NCBI GenBank assembly: GCA_009735695.1
Contig: SRSL01000006.1
Coordinates: forward strand, 168,043 to 232,042
Source of the DNA: Christiangramia bathymodioli
GTDB taxonomy: Bacteria > Bacteroidota > Bacteroidia > Flavobacteriales > Flavobacteriaceae
Length of the DNA: 64,000 nucleotides
Direction: 5' to 3'
A program made the translations under genes and the position numbers. Positions 62,149 to 64,000 of this stretch are shown piece after piece. Positions within the stretch are counted from its first letter, which is position 1; each line of letters opens with the position of its first letter. Under the pieces are notes generated by a model. The model was not told where the DNA came from and ran no database searches. It saw only the letters and a list, made by a program, of their open reading frames with translations.

Positions 62149-62598
62149 ATGGAGAAAATTCATCCAGCTTTCAAAAAAGTAAAAATTGAAATAATGAATT
62201 TTCCAATATTAAATATTTCAATAGAAAAATGGAATGAGCAAGAAGATCTAACGATATTAATTCATTTCGATAAATACATATACACAAGTAAATACTCAAT
62301 ATTTAAAGAATATTACTTAGGTCACTTATTTTGTGATTGTAATGGAACGATTTATAAAGTAGTTGGTAAAAGCGAAGTTGAAAGTAAATGGAGAAAACTT
62401 TTGTCTTTTCTTCCTAACCTATATAAGCAAGAGATTTATTTTAAAAAAACCGGTAAGAAATTGACCAAGGAAGAATTAAAGAATATTATGATTTCCAGAA
62501 TATCCGAAATGAAAGTTGATGATTTTAATAAAGCCTGGTTGAAAGATGTTGAGAGATCAAATTCATATTTTCAAATTATGACAGGACTAAATAAGTAA
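62149..62598 (+). CDS. cassette 5: hypothetical soluble protein
   Basis: A 149-residue protein without signal peptide. LTILIHFDKYIYTSKYSIFKE and FCDCNGTIYKVVGK form a beta-rich centre, EELKNIMISRISEMKVDDF a helical end. No family recognised. The CxC pair near residue 62 could bind metal. The only cassette protein here predicted to be cytoplasmic. Confidence 0.7.
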   Translation: MEKIHPAFKKVKIEIMNFPILNISIEKWNEQEDLTILIHFDKYIYTSKYSIFKEYYLGHLFCDCNGTIYKVVGKSEVESKWRKLLSFLPNLYKQEIYFKKTGKKLTKEELKNIMISRISEMKVDDFNKAWLKDVERSNSYFQIMTGLNK

Positions 62599-62615
62599 AA
62601 TTTAATAGGACAACT

Positions 62616-62752
62616 ATAGGTAACATCGGTTAATCGCAAATAACGGGTTTAGTCGAAAAAGTGTAATTTTAGAAACCAGGAAACAAACTGTTAATCCGAC
62701 AAGTCCGGGTCCCTACTCCCGCAACTTGCGATAACCGCAAACCGTTCTACGC
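62616..62752 (+). other. attC-like element 5
   Basis: Starts ATAGGTAACATCGGTTAATC, complement of the first bases of cassette 5; includes CCGACAAGTCCGGGTCCC; ends CGATAACCGCAAACCG^TTCTACGC. Confidence 0.82.
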
Positions 62753-62758
62753 AATTTT

Positions 62759-63619
62759 ATGAGAAACTTTCTGCTTCAAATTTTAATCTTCTTAATATTG
62801 ATCGGTTGTAAAAATGATCATGCCGATTCAGACAAATTAATTAAAGTTTCTAGAAAGGAACAGAAAGAAAAGTTTCCGTATCAAATATTTTCAATTGATA
62901 ATGATGTTCTCTATAGAGATTATGAAGGAAATATTTTAAAAACAGATTCAATTAAAAAAATAACAAACTGGAAAAAAATATGGGCACAAGACCTTTATAA
63001 AGATAATAAAGGTGAACTTCAAGAAATTGTTCTTCGCAAACCAACGAAAGAAGATGTTCAACTTAACGAACAAATTCAAAATGATTTAGAAAAGAAAGCA
63101 AGCTTAAAAATTCAATACAAAGAAATTGATTGCTCAAACTTATCTTTCCTGTTAAAGAAAATAGATTCAACTGACCAAGCTATGAGAAATTCTGGTGATT
63201 ATAATCCAAAGGTTGATGAAGAAAATTTAAATTCAGTAATTAACATATTAAACCAATGTGGAATGCCAAATTGGGAACAGGTTTCTAGGTCAGACTTTTC
63301 AACTATATGGTTAGTGCTACAACATGCAAATAAGGAAGCAAGAAAGACATATTTTCCAGTTTTAAAAAAATCAGCTGAAAATGGTGATTTGAGAAAAAAA
63401 TCTGTTGCTATGATGGAAGATAGAATGATGATGGATTATGATAAGCCACAAATTTATGGTACACAAGTTTATAGAAGATCAAATTCAGAACCTTGGAAAT
63501 TGTATGATTTAAAAGATCCAGAACATGTTGATTCGAGAAGAAGAAATGTAGGTCTTAACTCTTTAAGTGAATATCTAGAAAATTTTGGAATAGACTTTCA
63601 AATCAAGCAAGAGAAATAA
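62759..63619 (+). CDS. cassette 6: lipoprotein
   Basis: A 286-residue protein with lipobox LILIGC. The mature part begins with a polar segment (ISVSRKEQKEKFPY-like, here KVSRKEQKEKFPYQIFSIDND) and continues with a helical region (NILNQCGMPNWEQVS, FSTIWLVLQHANKEARKTY) typical of DUF6624-like proteins of Bacteroidota. The start codon is 14 bp after the cassette border. Function unknown. Confidence 0.75.
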   Translation: MRNFLLQILIFLILIGCKNDHADSDKLIKVSRKEQKEKFPYQIFSIDNDVLYRDYEGNILKTDSIKKITNWKKIWAQDLYKDNKGELQEIVLRKPTKEDVQLNEQIQNDLEKKASLKIQYKEIDCSNLSFLLKKIDSTDQAMRNSGDYNPKVDEENLNSVINILNQCGMPNWEQVSRSDFSTIWLVLQHANKEARKTYFPVLKKSAENGDLRKKSVAMMEDRMMMDYDKPQIYGTQVYRRSNSEPWKLYDLKDPEHVDSRRRNVGLNSLSEYLENFGIDFQIKQEK

Positions 63620-63623
63620 AACA

Positions 63624-63760
63624 GCGTAGAACAACGGTTCATCGCCAATAAGCGGCAGCGTTAGAAAGAAAATAATTAACTTGACCAACAAACCAACACT
63701 AAGCCGACAAATCCGCGTTCCCTACTCCGCCAACTGGCGATAACCGAGACCGTTAGCTGC
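63624..63760 (+). other. attC-like element 6
   Basis: Starts GCGTAGAACAACGGTTCATC, complement of the first eight bases of cassette 6; includes AAGCCGACAAATCCGCGTTC; ends GGCGATAACCGAGACCG^TTAGCTGC. Confidence 0.82.
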
Positions 63761-63772
63761 AATTATTTTTAG

Positions 63773-64000
63773 TGTCATTTCCTGAAATAGGTTTACTAAA
63801 TATTCAACAACTTAGTTACCTATCAGATGAGAACAACGAATCAAGACTGTCGAAAAAATTCCTACAAAAAAGTAGGCTTTGATCTTAAGCTCAAGATCAT
63901 CGATGAGATCCACAATGGACGTATTTCCATTAATCATGCTTCAGAAAAATATCGGGTTTCCAGAACTTCCATCTACTACTGGATTAAGAAATATGCTACC
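63773..64000 (+). mobile_element. left end of an IS3-type insertion (partial)
   Basis: TGTCATTTCCTGAAATAGG near 63774 looks like the left terminal repeat of IS3/IS150-group elements in flavobacteria. A transposase OrfA starts 50 bp on. The right end lies outside the window, so exact borders are not fixed. Confidence 0.6.
63827..64000 (+). CDS. IS3-family transposase OrfA (partial, runs off the window)
   Basis: ATG at 63827 opens 58 codons with no stop before the end. The product has the helix-turn-helix of IS3/IS150 OrfA proteins: FDLKLKIIDEIHNGRISINH and ASEKYRVSRTSIYYWIKKYA. OrfB would follow. It lies directly behind attC-like element 6, in the position of cassette 7. Confidence 0.8.
   Translation, partial: MRTTNQDCRKNSYKKVGFDLKLKIIDEIHNGRISINHASEKYRVSRTSIYYWIKKYAT

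Larger units (their letters stand above)
57865..63772 (+). mobile_element. integron-like element: tyrosine recombinase plus attC-like cassette array
   Basis: A recombinase gene is followed on the same strand by an attI-like half site and six attC-like elements at 0.7-1.0 kb intervals. Cassette borders fall at G^TT: 59763, 60467, 61178, 62075, 62745 and 63753. In each of the five complete internal cassettes the first 8-9 bases are the reverse complement of the first bases of its own 3' element. The recombinase lacks the extra domain of IntI, so this is integron-like, not proven to be an integron. An IS3-type element interrupts cassette 7. Confidence 0.75.

Overview
The window looks like the chromosome of a marine flavobacterium (Bacteroidota, Flavobacteriaceae; gene content and order resemble Gramella/Christiangramia, an assignment from recall only). 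The signs are Bacteroidota-type promoters (-7 box TAnnTTTG), 2TM-domain LytS/LytTR systems, DUF4870/PadR/PspC and SpoIIM-DUF4129-DUF4350-MoxR-DUF58 operons, many lipoproteins, and hairpin-plus-T-tract terminators. I found no rRNA, tRNA or CRISPR array.

Layout. 1-5.3 kb: the end of a carbohydrate cluster (oxidoreductase tail, TIM-barrel isomerase, DUF1080 lipoprotein), a hydrolase-OsmC fusion, SodC, and an ECF sigma/anti-sigma pair. 5.5-14.2 kb: LytTR regulator, 2TM protein and histidine kinase; hemerythrin; NDH-2; a second ECF sigma; acyltransferase, Nudix, lipoprotein peptidyl-prolyl isomerase, RDD. 14.2-20.3 kb: a tightly overlapping MoxR operon. 20.4-30.7 kb: OxyR with both redox cysteines, small membrane proteins around DUF4870-PadR-PspC, GIN-domain protein, TrxB, TRIC channel, and a LytTR regulator with a degenerate receiver. 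30.8-33.6 kb: an operon of secreted proteins with ABM-like, SnoaL-like and cupin folds. 33.7-45.2 kb: YeeE/YedE pair, an acyl-CoA carboxylase, a repeat-embedded GIY-YIG gene, persulfide dioxygenase/rhodanese with a sterol-desaturase-family gene, aldo/keto reductase, nitroreductase. 45.3-55 kb: ALDH/SDR, toxin-antitoxin, cytochrome bd, TauE/SafE exporter, a Crp/Fnr regulator, then about 1 kb of G/T-rich imperfect tandem repeat. 55-57.7 kb: aldehyde dehydrogenase and a membrane nucleotide cyclase. 57.9-64 kb: a tyrosine recombinase followed by an integron-like cassette array and an IS3-type insertion.

Two higher-order systems stand out. (1) Four palindromes of the form GTAAC-N4-GTTAC lie exactly 33 bp, centre to centre, from a TAnnTTTG-like -7 box, the geometry of an activator at about -41. 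They precede the YeeE/YedE pair, the desaturase/persulfide-dioxygenase operon, the TauE/SafE gene next to a cysteine-rich Crp/Fnr regulator, and an ORF-less stretch ending in a terminator. This predicts a sulfur-stress regulon that includes a small RNA at about 44448-44530.

(2) From 59.0 to 63.8 kb, six attC-like elements separate cassettes. In all five complete internal cassettes the first 8-9 bases are the exact reverse complement of the start of that cassette's own downstream element, as in integron cassettes. One cassette has no gene and carries instead a promoter-like box, several stable hairpins and a terminator: a predicted structured RNA of about 195 nt. Most of the other cassettes encode short lipoproteins or secreted proteins.
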